Shown here piece after piece: positions 45,243 to 56,694 of a stretch of 64,000 nucleotides of DNA. The first letter of the stretch is position 1; every line of letters begins with the position of its first letter. This stretch comes from CAIWHR01 sp963734575. GTDB lineage: Bacteria; Pseudomonadota; Gammaproteobacteria; Burkholderiales; Casimicrobiaceae. The stretch spans positions 1 to 64,000 of the forward strand of contig CAVTHT010000020.1 in assembly GCA_963734575.1 (NCBI GenBank), written 5' to 3'. The notes under the pieces were generated by a model. It did no database searches and was not told where the DNA came from. It saw only the letters and a program-made list of their open reading frames with translations. The translations under genes and the position numbers were made by a program.

Positions 45243-46079
45243 ATGGCTGAGCCTGCGCAGTACGAAATGGATGTGCCCGCGTCGCCGCTGCGCGCGGCCG
45301 CGCCGGCCGCAGGTCGCCGCAACGTGGCGCTGTTCGTCAACTTCTTCCGCCGGGAGCTCACGACGCGCTATCTCGGCAGCGCAACCGGGCTTGCGTGGGC
45401 GCTGCTGCATCCCCTTGCGCTGCTCGGCGTCTACCACTTCGTCTTCACGCAGGTCTTCCGCACGCGCGGATTCGGCGACCAGAGTTTCCTGCTGTTCGTC
45501 GCCGTCGCGTTGTGGCCATGGCTCGCCGCACAGGAGGGACTGCAGCGCGCGACGGTGGGCCTCGCGAGTTACGCGGGGCTGATCCGGAAGGTCGCGTTCC
45601 CGCACGAGCTCGTCGTGTACGCCTCGGTCGCCGCGACCATGACGTTGCATTTCGCGGGCTACGTGACCGTGATGCTGGTGCTCGCCGCATTCGGCGAGCC
45701 GGTGCGCTTCCAGGGCTTCCTGCTCGCCGTTCCCATATGGCTGGTCGTGGCCATGGCGACGATCGGCCTGGCACTGGCTCTCTCTTCCATCCAGGTCTTC
45801 ATCCGCGATGTCGAGCACGTGCTGATGCCGGTGCTGATGATCCTGATGTATCTCACGCCGATCCTCTATCCATTGACGCTCGTTCCCGAGAGCCTGCGGC
45901 CGTGGGTTGCGCTCAATCCGTTCGGCTGGGTGGTCGATCGCCTGCGCGCAGCGTTGCTCGACGGCAGTCTCGCGCTCCACTGGTCGGACCTCGCGGCACT
46001 CTTCGGAGCGGCTGCCATGCTGATGATCGGGCGCTGGGTCTTCCGGCGCCTGTCGCCGCACTTCGAGGACTTCATTTGA
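45243..46079 (+). CDS. ABC-2 polysaccharide export permease (Wzm-like)
   Basis: A 278-residue permease with six predicted helices of the ABC-2 type, related to Wzm/TagG/RfbA exporters. FFRRELTTRYLGSATGLAWALLHP at the N-terminus and VLMPVLMILMYLTPILYPLTLVPESL near residue 200 are characteristic. It should carry an undecaprenyl-linked glycan across the inner membrane. Its stop overlaps the TTG start of the ATPase gene. Confidence 0.9.
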   Translation: MAEPAQYEMDVPASPLRAAAPAAGRRNVALFVNFFRRELTTRYLGSATGLAWALLHPLALLGVYHFVFTQVFRTRGFGDQSFLLFVAVALWPWLAAQEGLQRATVGLASYAGLIRKVAFPHELVVYASVAATMTLHFAGYVTVMLVLAAFGEPVRFQGFLLAVPIWLVVAMATIGLALALSSIQVFIRDVEHVLMPVLMILMYLTPILYPLTLVPESLRPWVALNPFGWVVDRLRAALLDGSLALHWSDLAALFGAAAMLMIGRWVFRRLSPHFEDFI

Positions 46080-47290
46080 CGCCGCTGCTCGAGCTCTCCG
46101 GCGTGGCGAAGGATTACGCGAAGATCGAATCGCGTGGTGGGCGCGTGCGCCTGGTGTGGGATCTCCTGCGCGGACACAGCGCGGCCCACGTTTTTCACGC
46201 CCTGACCGATGTCAGCCTGCGCATGCATCGCGGGGAATCGCTCGGCGTCATCGGCGAGAACGGCGCCGGCAAGTCGACGCTGCTGAAGATCATCGCCGGC
46301 GTCATCCCGCCTACGCGTGGCTCCGTCGACGTTCGCGGACGTGTCGGTGCGTTGCTCGAGCTCGGATCCGGCTTCCATCCCGAATACAGCGGACTCGCCA
46401 ACATCGACCTCGCGGCGGCGCTGCTCGGCCTGGATCCCGCGGAGCTTGACGCGAAGCGCGAGGAGATCATCGCCTTTGCGGACATCGGCGAGCACATCAA
46501 CGATCCCATCAAGCACTACTCGTCCGGGATGGTCGTGCGGCTCGGATTCGCGGTGGCGACGGCGCTGCGGCCCGACATACTGATCACCGACGAGGTGCTC
46601 GCCGTCGGCGACGAGTCGTTCCAGAAGAAATGCATTGCGTGGATGGAGGCGTACCTCGCCGACGGCGGCACGCTGCTGCTGTGCTCGCACAGCATGTACC
46701 ACGTCCAGAAGCTGTGCCGTCATGCGCTGTGGCTTAAGGACGGGCGCGTGGAGCGCTACGGCCTCGCCCCGGAAGTGACGCAGGCCTATCTGGCGTTCCA
46801 CGAGGAGAAGAGCGCCGGTGCGCGCCAGCCGATCCCGCGGCAGGCCGCGGCTGCCGCCGGCGTGTACGCCATCCAGCGGGCCGATCTCGAGCCCGGCGAC
46901 CGCGTCGAGCAGGGCGGGGAACTGCGCATCGCCGGGGAGGTGTATTCGCCCGATGGCCGGCAGCCGGTCGTGCTGATCGGCGTGGTGCGGGCGGACGGCA
47001 CGCCGGTCTATGGCGTCGCGAGCGACATGGACGGTGCGCGCCTCCAGCGTATCGATGCGCACCGGTTCGCCTACGCGCTTCATCTGCCGGCACTGGCATT
47101 GCTGCCCGGCAAGTATTTCGTGCGTACGCACGCGCTGGATCCCGAAGGCGTCCGGCTGTTCGACAACGTGGAGCGGGAACTCGTCGTCACTGGCGAGACG
47201 CGCGAGCTCGGCATGGTGCGGCTGCGCCACCACTGGCTCACGGATGCGGTCGACCGGGAGCCGGCCGCCGCGGCGCGGTCCTCGCCCTGA
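46076..47290 (+). CDS. ABC polysaccharide export ATPase (Wzt-like) with C-terminal glycan-binding-type domain
   Basis: A 404-residue protein. The ATPase part has Walker A GENGAGKST, LGSGFHPEYSGLANI, the ABC signature YSSGMVVRLGFAVA, Walker B ILITDE and the switch CSHSMYHV. After residue 250 comes a beta-rich C-terminal domain (GELRIAGEVYSPDGRQPVVL; ALLPGKYFVRTHALDPEG) of the Wzt type that reads the chain-terminal group. TTG 46076 starts it, overlapping the permease stop. With the permease it forms the transporter. Confidence 0.92.
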   Translation: MTPLLELSGVAKDYAKIESRGGRVRLVWDLLRGHSAAHVFHALTDVSLRMHRGESLGVIGENGAGKSTLLKIIAGVIPPTRGSVDVRGRVGALLELGSGFHPEYSGLANIDLAAALLGLDPAELDAKREEIIAFADIGEHINDPIKHYSSGMVVRLGFAVATALRPDILITDEVLAVGDESFQKKCIAWMEAYLADGGTLLLCSHSMYHVQKLCRHALWLKDGRVERYGLAPEVTQAYLAFHEEKSAGARQPIPRQAAAAAGVYAIQRADLEPGDRVEQGGELRIAGEVYSPDGRQPVVLIGVVRADGTPVYGVASDMDGARLQRIDAHRFAYALHLPALALLPGKYFVRTHALDPEGVRLFDNVERELVVTGETRELGMVRLRHHWLTDAVDREPAAAARSSP

Positions 47291-47323
47291 GGCTTCCCGG
47301 GCCGCGGTGCAGGGCCATTCGGG

Positions 47324-47329
47324 TAAAAT
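47324..47329 (+). promoter_or_regulatory. -10 element (TAAAAT) upstream of the methyltransferase gene
   Basis: GGTAAAATCACCGGTT resembles the box ahead of secB (GGTAAAATCGACCGTT). It ends 38 bases before the ATG at 47368. The -35 is weak. Confidence 0.4.
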
Positions 47330-47367
47330 CACCGGTTCCTCCCCGCGGCTGCGCAGCGTCGACGCGC

Positions 47368-48655
47368 ATGTCGCCGCCCGAACCATTCATGCCTGCCGAA
47401 CTCGTCTTCACCGGTGAGCGATTCATTCCGGGTGCGCCCGGCGCGATCGCCTACGAGCATGGCCACCGCTATGCGTTCGCCTTGCGCTTCGCGCGCGGCC
47501 GGCGGGTGCTCGACGCTGCATGCGGCGAGGGTTATGGCAGCGCTCTGCTGGCTGGCGTAGCTCGGCACGTCATCGGCGTCGACATCAGCGACGAGGCGGT
47601 CCGTCACGCGCGCGAGGAATATGCCACCCGCGCCAATCTGGCGTTCGAGGTCGCATCCGTCACCGCCTTGCCGCGTTGCCGACGCGTCGGTGGACCTCGT
47701 CGTGTCGTTCGAGACGATCGAGCATCTTCCCGCCGAAGACCAGCCGCGCATGCTTGCGGAGTTCGCGCGCGTGCTCGCGCCCGGCGGAGTGCTGCTCGTA
47801 TCGTCCCCCAACAAGTACCGCTACAGCGACCTGCGCAACCATCGCAATCCCTTCCACCTGCACGAGCTCTATCGTGCCGAGCTGTCGGCGCTGCTCGACG
47901 CCGCGTTCCCGTCGCGCCACTGGTATCACCAGATGCCGGTCGTCGCGTCGGCGATCTTCAGCGAGGCTGCGGAAGGCGAGGCCGAGGCGTGGGTGGGGGA
48001 AGGGCGCACGGTCAGCCCGCGCACCAGCGTGGATGGCCTCTACTACATCGTGGCGGCGACAAAGGAGAGCGCCGCGCCCGAAGTTGCCGGACCTCATGTG
48101 TCGCTGTTCGAGGACGCGCAGCAGTCGGAGCTGCAGCGGGCCGAGGCCGCGCAGGCGGAGGTGCTGCGACTCGATGCGCTGCTGCGCGAACGCGACGATG
48201 CGCTCGCGCAGCGCGCCGCCCACGTAACCCACCTCGAGGGCCTCGTGGCGTTTCGCGAGCGGCTGATCGAGGAGCGCGATGCCGCGCTGGTGAACCGGGA
48301 TGCGCACGTCGAGCAGCTGCAGAAGCTCATCGCGGAGCGCGATGCCGCCATCGCCCGGCACGACGCCGAGCGGGCTGCGCTTCGCGCGGGCGGAGCGATG
48401 CCTGCACGGGCGAGCGATGCAACTCGCGCGCCGGGCGAGGCCGAAGCGATGAGCGTGGTGGGGCAGGCGGGCTCGGACAACACTGCGGCGCTCGATCGAC
48501 GGGTGGCCGAGGCGCAAGCGGAGAATGCGCGTCTCGAGGCGGCGCTCGCCGCGCAGGAGCGTCTCATCGACTACCGGGAATCGCTGCGCTGGTGGGTATG
48601 CCTGCCGTGGGTGCGTGCGCGAACCTGGTGGCATCGCCACATTTCGCGTTCATGA
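47368..48655 (+). CDS. SAM methyltransferase with C-terminal coiled coil, one frameshift
   Basis: A class I methyltransferase of about 430 residues. Motif I is VLDAACGEGYGSALL, followed by VIGVDISDEAVRHAREEY, and after a frame break near 47675 VDLVVSFETIEHLPAEDQPRM and VLAPGGVLLVSSPNK. The C-terminal third is a charged coiled coil (HVTHLEGLVAFRERLIEERD; HVEQLQKLIAERDAAIARHD). This resembles enzymes that methylate glycan chain ends next to Wzm/Wzt and set chain length, an inference from context. ATG 47389 is an alternative start. The stop overlaps the next ATG. Confidence 0.85.
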
Positions 48656-51010
48656 GCGACGACGCACCGATGCCGCGGACGCCACCGGGGCTCGCGGGCG
48701 CTGCCCGCCACGGCACCGCGCCGGTCGACGTGGTGATTCCTGTGTACAACGCGCCGCGGGATGTCGTCCGCTGCGTCGCCAGCGTGCTGGAGCACTCCGG
48801 CACGGACTACCGGCTCGTGCTGATCGACGACGCGTCGCCGGATCCGGCGATCACCACCGTTTTCGCCGAGCTCGCGGCGCGCCGGCTGCCCAACGTGCTG
48901 CTCCTGCGCAACGAGGTGAACCTCGGCTTTACGGGCACGGCCAACCGTGGCATGTCGCTGTCCCGCAACGATGTCGTGCTCCTCAATTCGGACACGCTGG
49001 TGACCGCCGGGTGGCTCGACGCGTTGCGGCGCTGCGCGGCAACGAACCCGTCGTTCGGGACGATCACGCCGTTTTCGAACAACGCGGAGATCTGCTCGTT
49101 CCCGGAGTTCTGCGTCGACAACGAATGGCCGGAAGGCGCCGACCCCGAGCCCACCCGCGCCGCGCTCGCGCGCGCCGCCGTGCCCACGTATCCCGACCTT
49201 CCCACCGGGGTGGGCTTCTGCATGTACGTGCGGCGCACGCTCATCGATGCCATCGGCGTGTTCGACCCGGTGTTCGGCCTGGGCTACGGCGAGGAGAACG
49301 ATTTCTGCCTGCGCGGATTCGCGGTCGGCTACCGCAACGTGCTGTGCGACGACGCGTTCGTGCTGCATCTCGGCGCACGGTCCTTCTCGAGCCAGAAGGC
49401 CGAGCTCGCGCGGCGCAATCTCGCGATCCTGCTGCAACGCCATCCGCACTACGACGCGATGGTGCGCGACTACATCGCGAGCGATCCGCTGCGGCCCATC
49501 CGCGAGGCGGCGCTCGCGCTCGAGCGGGCGTCGCGCCACGCGTCCCCCGGCGTGCTGCACGTCATTCACGGCCATGCCGGCGGCACCGAGCATCATGCCC
49601 GGGCGCTGATGCGCTCGTTGCGCGGCCGTTTCCGTCATTACCTGCTGATCGCCGTCGCAGAGCACTGGCTCATGGAGGAGCATGCGGAGGACGGCGCCAT
49701 CCGCACGTTCGACTTCAGGCACGATCCCGCCGAATCGTGGGCGACGCTGCTGCACGCACTGTGCGGCACGTTCGCGGTCGACGTCGTACATCTGCACAAC
49801 GTCTCGGGCTCGCACGAAGGACTGTTGCGCGGCCTCGAGGGGTTGCCCGTGCCCTACGGCTATACCGTGCACGACAGCTATCTCGCGTGCCCGACGATCA
49901 CGCTTCTCGCCGCCGACGGCATGTATTGCGGAGCGGAGACCGATCCGGCCCGCTGCGCGAGCTGTCTTGCGGACCAGCATGCGTTCCATGGGATCGACAT
50001 CGAAGCATGGCGGCGCCGGCATGGGCGCCTGATCGAGCGCGCTGCATTCGTGATCTCGCCGTCGCGGTTCGCCGCGCCAGCAACTCGGCCGTTATTTCAA
50101 CATGCCGGGGGTCGATCACATCCCGCACGGGCCGACCGGCGACGCCGATGCGGGAACGAAGCATCCCGGTTCCGCCGCCCGCACGGCCGTGTTGCTCCCC
50201 GCCGACGACGTGCCGACCATCGCCGTCGTGGGCGCGATCGGCCCCGACAAGGGAGCGCGCCGGCTGGAGCGGCTCGTGTCGCTCGCGCGGCAACGCGGTG
50301 ACCGCGTGCGCTTCGTGCTGATCGGCTACATGGATCGCGAGCATGGTCCGTGGCAGAGCGACGACGCGGTGTTCACCGTGCATGGCCGCTACCGTACGCG
50401 CGACCTGCCGGACCTCTTCGCGCATTACCGCGTGCAGCTCGTGATGTTCCCGTCGGCCGGACCCGAAACGTTCAGCTTCACGCTGTCGGAAGCGTGGGCG
50501 TGCGCCCGCGCGGTGCTCGTTCCGCCGATCGGCGCGCTCGCGGAGCGCGTGCGCGAGCACGGCGGCGGGTGGGTCTGGACCGACGAGGAGTGGCGCAGCG
50601 AAGTGCGCATGCTCGATGCGGCGCTCGCGCGTCTCGCTCCGGACGCACGGCCCGAGCTGATGCGCGTGGCGGCCGGCGCCGCACGCATCCGAACCACGAC
50701 ATTGCAGGAGATGGCCGAACGCACGGCATCGGTGTACGAGCGCACGCTGTCGCCGACGCGCGAGCGCGCCGTGGTTCCCGGGCTCGATCGTGCCCGCCTG
50801 CGCGATGCGCTCGGCTACCGGCTCTGGTATCCGCCCATTCCGCCGACCGTCGCAGAGACGCCCGTCCGGCCGGCAAACGCGCCGGGCGCGCGCGCTCCGG
50901 CCCTCGCGCGCTGGCTGCAATGGCTGCGTGCATCCCGGATGTGGCGGGTGCTGCGCATGCTGACGCCGCATCCGGTCCGCACTGCGGTGCGGACGCGGCT
51001 GTGGTCATGA
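48652..51010 (+). CDS. Bifunctional GT2-GT4 glycosyltransferase, one frameshift
   Basis: About 785 residues. Residues about 25-330 are a GT2 domain: VDVVIPVYNAPRDVV, LVLIDDASPD, NLGFTGTANRG, LLNSDTLV, and GYGEENDFCLRGF. Residues about 340-720 look like a GT4/GT-B enzyme: VLHVIHGHAGGTEHHARALM, VDVVHLHNVSGSHEGLL, TVHDSYLACP, then after a frame break near 50080 PTIAVVGAIGPDKGARRLERL and PSAGPETFSFTLSEAWA. Two transferase steps in one chain fit assembly of a surface glycan. It overlaps both neighbours (ATGA at each end). Confidence 0.85.
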
Positions 51011-54000
51011 CGCCAGCGACCTACGTTGACTGGCTCGGTCGCGGTCGAGCGCATCAAAGCGAGCAGCGGCCGGTCGATGCGATGCTCTGCTATCGACGTG
51101 CGGTGCGGCTGTTTCCTGCCGGTCACGAAGCGCACCAGCATCTCGGGGAGGTGCTGTGGCAGATGGGCAAGCTGCATGAAGCCCTGGCGGAGTGGCGCGA
51201 GGCGCGGCGTGCCGCACCGGGCGACCTCGCGGCGCATATCGCGTACGCGGAGGGCAATCTCGCGATAGGTCGGTTCGACGAGGCGCACGCCGCGGCCGCC
51301 GACGCGCTCGCGCGTTTCCCCGGGCTCGCCCCCGCGCTGCTCATTTCCGCCATCGCAGGGCTCGCGCTCGATCCCGCGCTCGATGCCGCAGGTGCCGAAG
51401 CCCTGGGCGCGGACATCGCGAGCGCGCTCACCAGCGACTACGCGCTGTTGCGCATGCCGTCGCTCGCGGGACCGCTTGCTGCGAGCCTCGACCGTTTGAG
51501 CCACGACGCCGCGCGCGCGCAGGCGATCGCGCCTGTTGCGGCGGTTCTGGAGCGGGTGGACCTGGTCGCGCAGTTGCCGGCCTTGCTGGTCGCACTGGTC
51601 GCCGAGCACCTCGCAGCCACGGGCGCTGCAGCGTCCGTGCAGCAGCGACTGCTCGACACCGCCGTGGGACGCCCCTATGGTGCCGCGGAGCACGATGCCG
51701 TCCGCCGCATCGGACTGGCGGCGTGGCGCATGGGCCACGAACGTGCCCAGGCGCTCGCGGATCGCTATGCGGCGCTGTGCGCGGAGATCTTTGGTCCCTC
51801 CGTGCCGCTCGTATGGCCCGCGCGCACGCGTGGCGAGCGGCTGCGCGTGCTGGTCCTCGTACGCGGCGACGATGCTCTGGCGGCACCGGACGGATGGATG
51901 GCGCGCTTCGCCCGCGCGAACGAAGGTCGATGCGAGATCACGGCGCTCGTGCAGCCGGCCGGGGATGGAGCCGCACGATTCGACGAGGCTGCCTGGCCCG
52001 ATGCAGTGCGCCCGGTCGTCCTGCCCGACGGCATCGCGGCCGCAGATCCACGGCAGATCGCGTTGCTCGATGGCGACGTGCTGGTCGACGCCGTCGGGAT
52101 GATCGCGGCGACGGGGCCGGTCATGGCGGCGCGTCCTGCCCGTTCCTTGCTGGCCCTGCACAATCAGGCGCCAACCCTGTCGGTGCCGCTCGTCGACGCG
52201 ACGATCCCCTCGACGGGCGCACTGGAACGCGAACTCGCGGCTCGCGCCCTTCACCGCGACGTGGCCATCCCGCCGGAGCCGGCAGCCATGACGGCCATGT
52301 TCAACGATGCGGTGACGCTGCATCGTGAAGGGCAGAGGGCCGCCGCGCTCGACGCGTACACGCGGGTGCTCGAGCTGCAACCGGCGCACGCCCAGACGCT
52401 GTATTTGCGCGGCTCGCTGCGGGAAGAAACGGGCGATGCAGAAGGCGCGTTGCGCGATCTGCGCGACGCGCTCGCCGCGGCGCCACGATTCATCGACGCG
52501 CGCGTGGCCGCAGTTCGCGTGGCCACCGCGCTCGGGCTGGCCGACGCCGCCGTGGCGCTCGCACAGGAGCACCTGGCGATGGCACCCGGGTTCCTGCCGC
52601 TCTGGCGTGGGCTGGGTCTCGCGCTTCTTGCGCAGCACGACGGCAAGACGGCTGCCGAGGCCTTCGCGTACGCCCTGCATCTCGATGTCACCGACGGCGA
52701 GACCCATTACAACCATGGCGTCGCGCTTGCAGATGCAGCGACTGCTACCGGATGCGGCCCGCGCCTACCAGCGCGCGCTCGCGTTCAAGCCTGATCTCGT
52801 GGCGGCGGACTTCAATCTCGGCGTGCTCTTCCAGGAACAGGCCAATGCGGGCGCCGCCACGGCCGCCTACCGGCAGGTGCTCCGCCAGGATCCGAAGCAC
52901 GCGGCAGCGTACAAGAACCTCGGCGAAGTCCTGTTTGCAGCGGGCAAGCTCGATGCGTGGCGTGCGAACTTCCGCGAATTCGAGACGCATTGCCCGGACG
53001 CGTTGCCGCTTGCCGTGCAGGCGCTCGAGGTGTGCCAGCACTTCGCCGACTTCACGCGTCTCGAGCATTACCTCGACGGCCTGCGCAACGAGCAGTTCTC
53101 CGGGCATACGCCGGAGGAGCTCGTGCAATGCCTGGAGGAGCTGCTCTACCTGCTGCTCTTTTTCGACATCGAGCAGGAGATCATCCATCGCTTCGCCAGG
53201 ACCTATGATGCGACTGCGCAGATCGTGTACGGCGCGGCGCGCAGCCACGCGCAGCCGCGCGCTCCCGGGAGGCTGCGCGTCGGCTACCTGTCCGCGGACC
53301 TGCGCAACCACGTGATGGGAAAGATGATGTGGTCGGCCCTGCAGCACCACGATCGCAGCCGCCTCCAGCTGTTCTTCTATTCGATGTCGCGCGAGGACGA
53401 CGAGTGGACCGCGCGGTTTCGCAGCATCGCCGACGCGTTCGTGCCGCTTGCGGACCTCTCCGACCGGCAGGCGGCGCAGCGCATCGCGGCGGACGGCCTC
53501 GATGTTCTGGTCGATCTTTCGACCCACACGCGCGGCGCGCCGACCCGGGATCCTCGCGCAGAAGCCCGCGCGCGTGCAGATCACGCACGTGGCGAGCGCC
53601 GGAACGGTGGGTCTTTCCGCGATCGATTTCAAGCTCACCGACGAGTACGCGGACGTTCCCGAGAACCAGGAGCACACCATCGAGCGACTGCTGCCGATGG
53701 CGGGCTGCGTGTACCCCTACCGCCACATCGCGCCGGCGGCGACGCATCCTTACACCCGTGAGCGGCTCGGCATTGCCGGCGATGCGGTCGTGCTCGGCGC
53801 GTTCGTGACGCCGATGAAGCTGTCGCGCCGGTGCCTGCGCCTGTGGAGCGAAGTGTTGCAGCGGGTGCCGCGGGCGCGCCTCGCCATCTCGCCCAACGAC
53901 ATGAAGCTGCACCCGTCGTTCGTGCGCCTTGCCGCGAGCGCGGGCATCGGGGAGGAACGACTCGTCCTGATCCCGCAGGGCCACGACGAGCACGAGAACC

Positions 54001-54380
54001 AGGCGCGGTATCACGTGATCGACCTCGTGCTCGACCCGATGCCGTTCGGCGGTGTCAACGGCACGCTGGAGGCCCTGGACATGGGCGTGCCGGTGGTCAC
54101 GCTATGCGGCCGCAGGCACGGCGAGCGCACGTCCTACAGCATCCTGATGAATCTCGGTGTGGCCGAGACCATCGCCACGAGCGGACGCGAGTACGTGGAT
54201 CTCGCGGTGCGTCTTGCCACCGATCGCGCGTTCATGGACGGCGTGCGCGCGTCGATCCGCGAGCGCCTCGCCGATTCGCCACTCACCGACATGGTCCAGC
54301 ACACGCGCAACCTCGAGGCGGCGTACCTCGCCGCGATCGGAAGCGCGGCGTCGGCCGCACCTTTCCCCATGCCGTCGTGA
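51007..54380 (+). CDS. Very large TPR-GT41 glycosyltransferase with an extra degenerate lobe, two frameshifts
   Basis: About 1,120 residues. An N-terminal TPR part (EAHQHLGEVLWQMGKLHEAL) leads to a stretch like the GT41 N-lobe (LRVLVLVRGDDALAAPDGWM; LLDGDVLVDAVGMIAATGPV) that lacks the second lobe. A second TPR block follows (ALDAYTRVLELQPAHAQTLY). Then a full GT41 domain: LRVGYLSADLRNHVMGKMM, GLDVLVDLSTHTRG, ITHVASAGTVGLSAIDF, LVLIPQGHDEHEN and DPMPFGGVNGTLEALDMGVP. Frame breaks near 52735 and 53545 are bridged. It is coupled to genes on both sides. Substrate unknown. Confidence 0.82.
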
Positions 54381-56694
54381 GCGAGACGAGTGCCCTGCAG
54401 CGCGCGCGCCAGCAACTCGCGCGCGGCGACACGGCGGCCGCACGGCGCGCTGCCGAGCAGCTCCTGAAGCGGGCGCTGCCGGCGAGCGAGGCCGCTCAGG
54501 CCCATCTTTTGATCGCGGCCTGTGCCCAGCGCGAGGGCGCCCCGGCGCGCGGTCTTCCGCACGCACGTGCGGCGGTAGGACAGGATCCCGCGAACGCGCT
54601 TGCGCACTACCTGCATGCGGAGCTCCTGGAAGCGACCGGCGATGCGGGGGCAGCGTTGGCCAGCGTGCAGCGCAGCACCGAGCTCGATCCGGCGTTCGTG
54701 CAGGGTTGGTTCTACCTCGGCATCCTGGAGGGAGAGCGCGGTGACGCGGCGGCTGCAGCACGCCACTTCGAGCGCACGGTGCAGCTCGACCCGAAGCACG
54801 CGCGTGCCTGGAACAACCTCGGCAACGCATGGCGACGACTCGCGCGACTGCAGGACGCGCGCCGCGCCTTCGAGCAGGCGGTTGCCATCAAGCCGGATTA
54901 CTGGCTTGCCGTCGCGAATCTCGCGAAGGCGCTGCGCGACATGGGTGAGGTCGAGCGTGCGGAGGTGGTGCTCCGGACTGCGCTGGCCAATCCCGCGGCG
55001 CGCGAGCAGCCGTTCCGGCCGCTCCTCGTGCTGCTGGCCGGACTCACGCGCGAGCGCGGCTTCCTCGATGAATCGGCGCAGCTCTACTGGCGCGCGATCC
55101 AGCTCGCCCCCGGCGAAAGCGCGGGCGAGTTCTTCAACCTGGGCTGGGTGCTCGGCGATCGCGGCGACCTCGACAAGGCGCGCGAGGCCTACGCGCGGTC
55201 GTACGCACTGGACCGGCGCGAGCTGCGCGCGCTGTTCGCCACGCATCTTGCGCTGCCGATGATCCATCCGGATGCAGCAAGCGTCGATGCCGCGCGCGAG
55301 CGCTTCACCGCCGGGCTCGCGGCACTGGAATCGGCGATCGACGGCGCAGTGCAGGGATTGACGCCCGGCCAGGTGCAGGACGGCCTGCGGTGGACGAACT
55401 TCTTTCTCGCCTACCAGGGCCGCGACGATCGTGCGCTGCAGGCGCGTTACGCAGGCATCATGGCGCGCGCCATCGACCGCAGCGACGCCGCATGGCGCCG
55501 GCCGATTGCGCGGCCCCGCCGGGCCGGGCGGACACGCATCGGATTCGCGTCGGCGTTCCTGCACGTCGGTACGGTCGGTCGTTACTTTCGCAGCTGGATC
55601 ACGGAGCTGCCGCGTGAGCGCTTCGAAGTGTTCGTGTATCACCTGTGGCCGGGCATGGACGAAGTGGCGGAGTCCATCCGCGCGCGCGCCGAGGTGTTCC
55701 GCGAGTTCGGCGGCAACGACGCGCGGCCGTCGATCGTGGCGCCGGCGATCCGCGACGACGCGCTCGACGTGCTCGTGTACCCCGAGCTCGGGATGGACGT
55801 GACGTCGTATGCGCTGGCAGCGATGCGCCTCGCGCCGCGCCAGATCTCCGCGTGGGGTCATCCCGTGACCACGGGGCATGCAACCATCGACGAGTTCATC
55901 AGCTGCGCGGCCATGGAGCCGCCCGACGCGCAGGCGCAGTACACCGAGCAGCTGCGCCTCCTGCCCGGCATCGGAACGAGCTACGCACGGCCGGAGGTGC
56001 CGGCCGATGCCTCGCGCGCGGCGCTCAACCTGCCCGCCGAGGCGACGCTGCTGCTGTGCCCGCAGTCGCTGTTCAAGATCCACCCGGACAACGACGCGCT
56101 GTTCGCGGACATCCTGCACGCGATTCCCGGCGCGCTTCTGATCCTGTTCTCGGGCCGCCATCCCGCCGTGACGGACCAGTTCATGCGACGCCTCGAGCGC
56201 GTGTTCGCGGCACGGGCGTCAATGTGCGGGAACGGACCCGGGTGCTTCCGTCGTTGCCGCATGTCGATTTCATGCGCGTGAACCTCGTATGCGATGCCAT
56301 GCTCGACACGCTGCATTGGTCGGGAGGCAACACGACCCTCGATGCGCTCGCGTGCGGTCTGCCGGTGGTGACGATGCCCGGCGCTTACATGCGTGGAAGG
56401 CAGAGCGCCGCCATGCTGCGGATGCTGGGCGTCGACGAGCTCATTGCCGGGAATCGCGAGGACTACATCGGCATCGCGGCGCGAATCGCCCGCGAGCGCG
56501 CGTGGCGCGACAGTCTCTCGCGCCGCATCCGCGACGCGCACCCGAAGCTCTTCGGCCGCAGCGATGCGCTGCCCGTGCTGTGGGACATCCTCGAGGACAA
56601 TCCGCCGGGTCGCGCCCAGCAAGGCGCTCGCAAAGCCGCTGGCGCTTTTAGGTCAGGCTTCAGCCTGACATCGCGCTCGGCCCAGTGCTTGTAG
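54377..56694 (+). CDS. TPR-GT41 glycosyltransferase, one frameshift
   Basis: About 770 residues from GTG 54377, overlapping the previous stop. TPRs cover about 1-330 (VQGWFYLGILEGERGDAAAA; ARAWNNLGNAWRRLARLQDA). The catalytic region has RIGFASAFLHVGTVGRYFRS, DVLVYPELGMDVTSYALA, LLLCPQSLFKIHPDND with the lysine, and DTLHWSGGNTTLDALACGLP. It differs from the 21.1-kb enzyme by lacking SSDFxxH and by GGNTTL replacing QHTTAC. A frame break near 56215 is bridged. The last 15 or so residues read into the first REP-like unit, so the real stop may have been altered. Confidence 0.82.
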
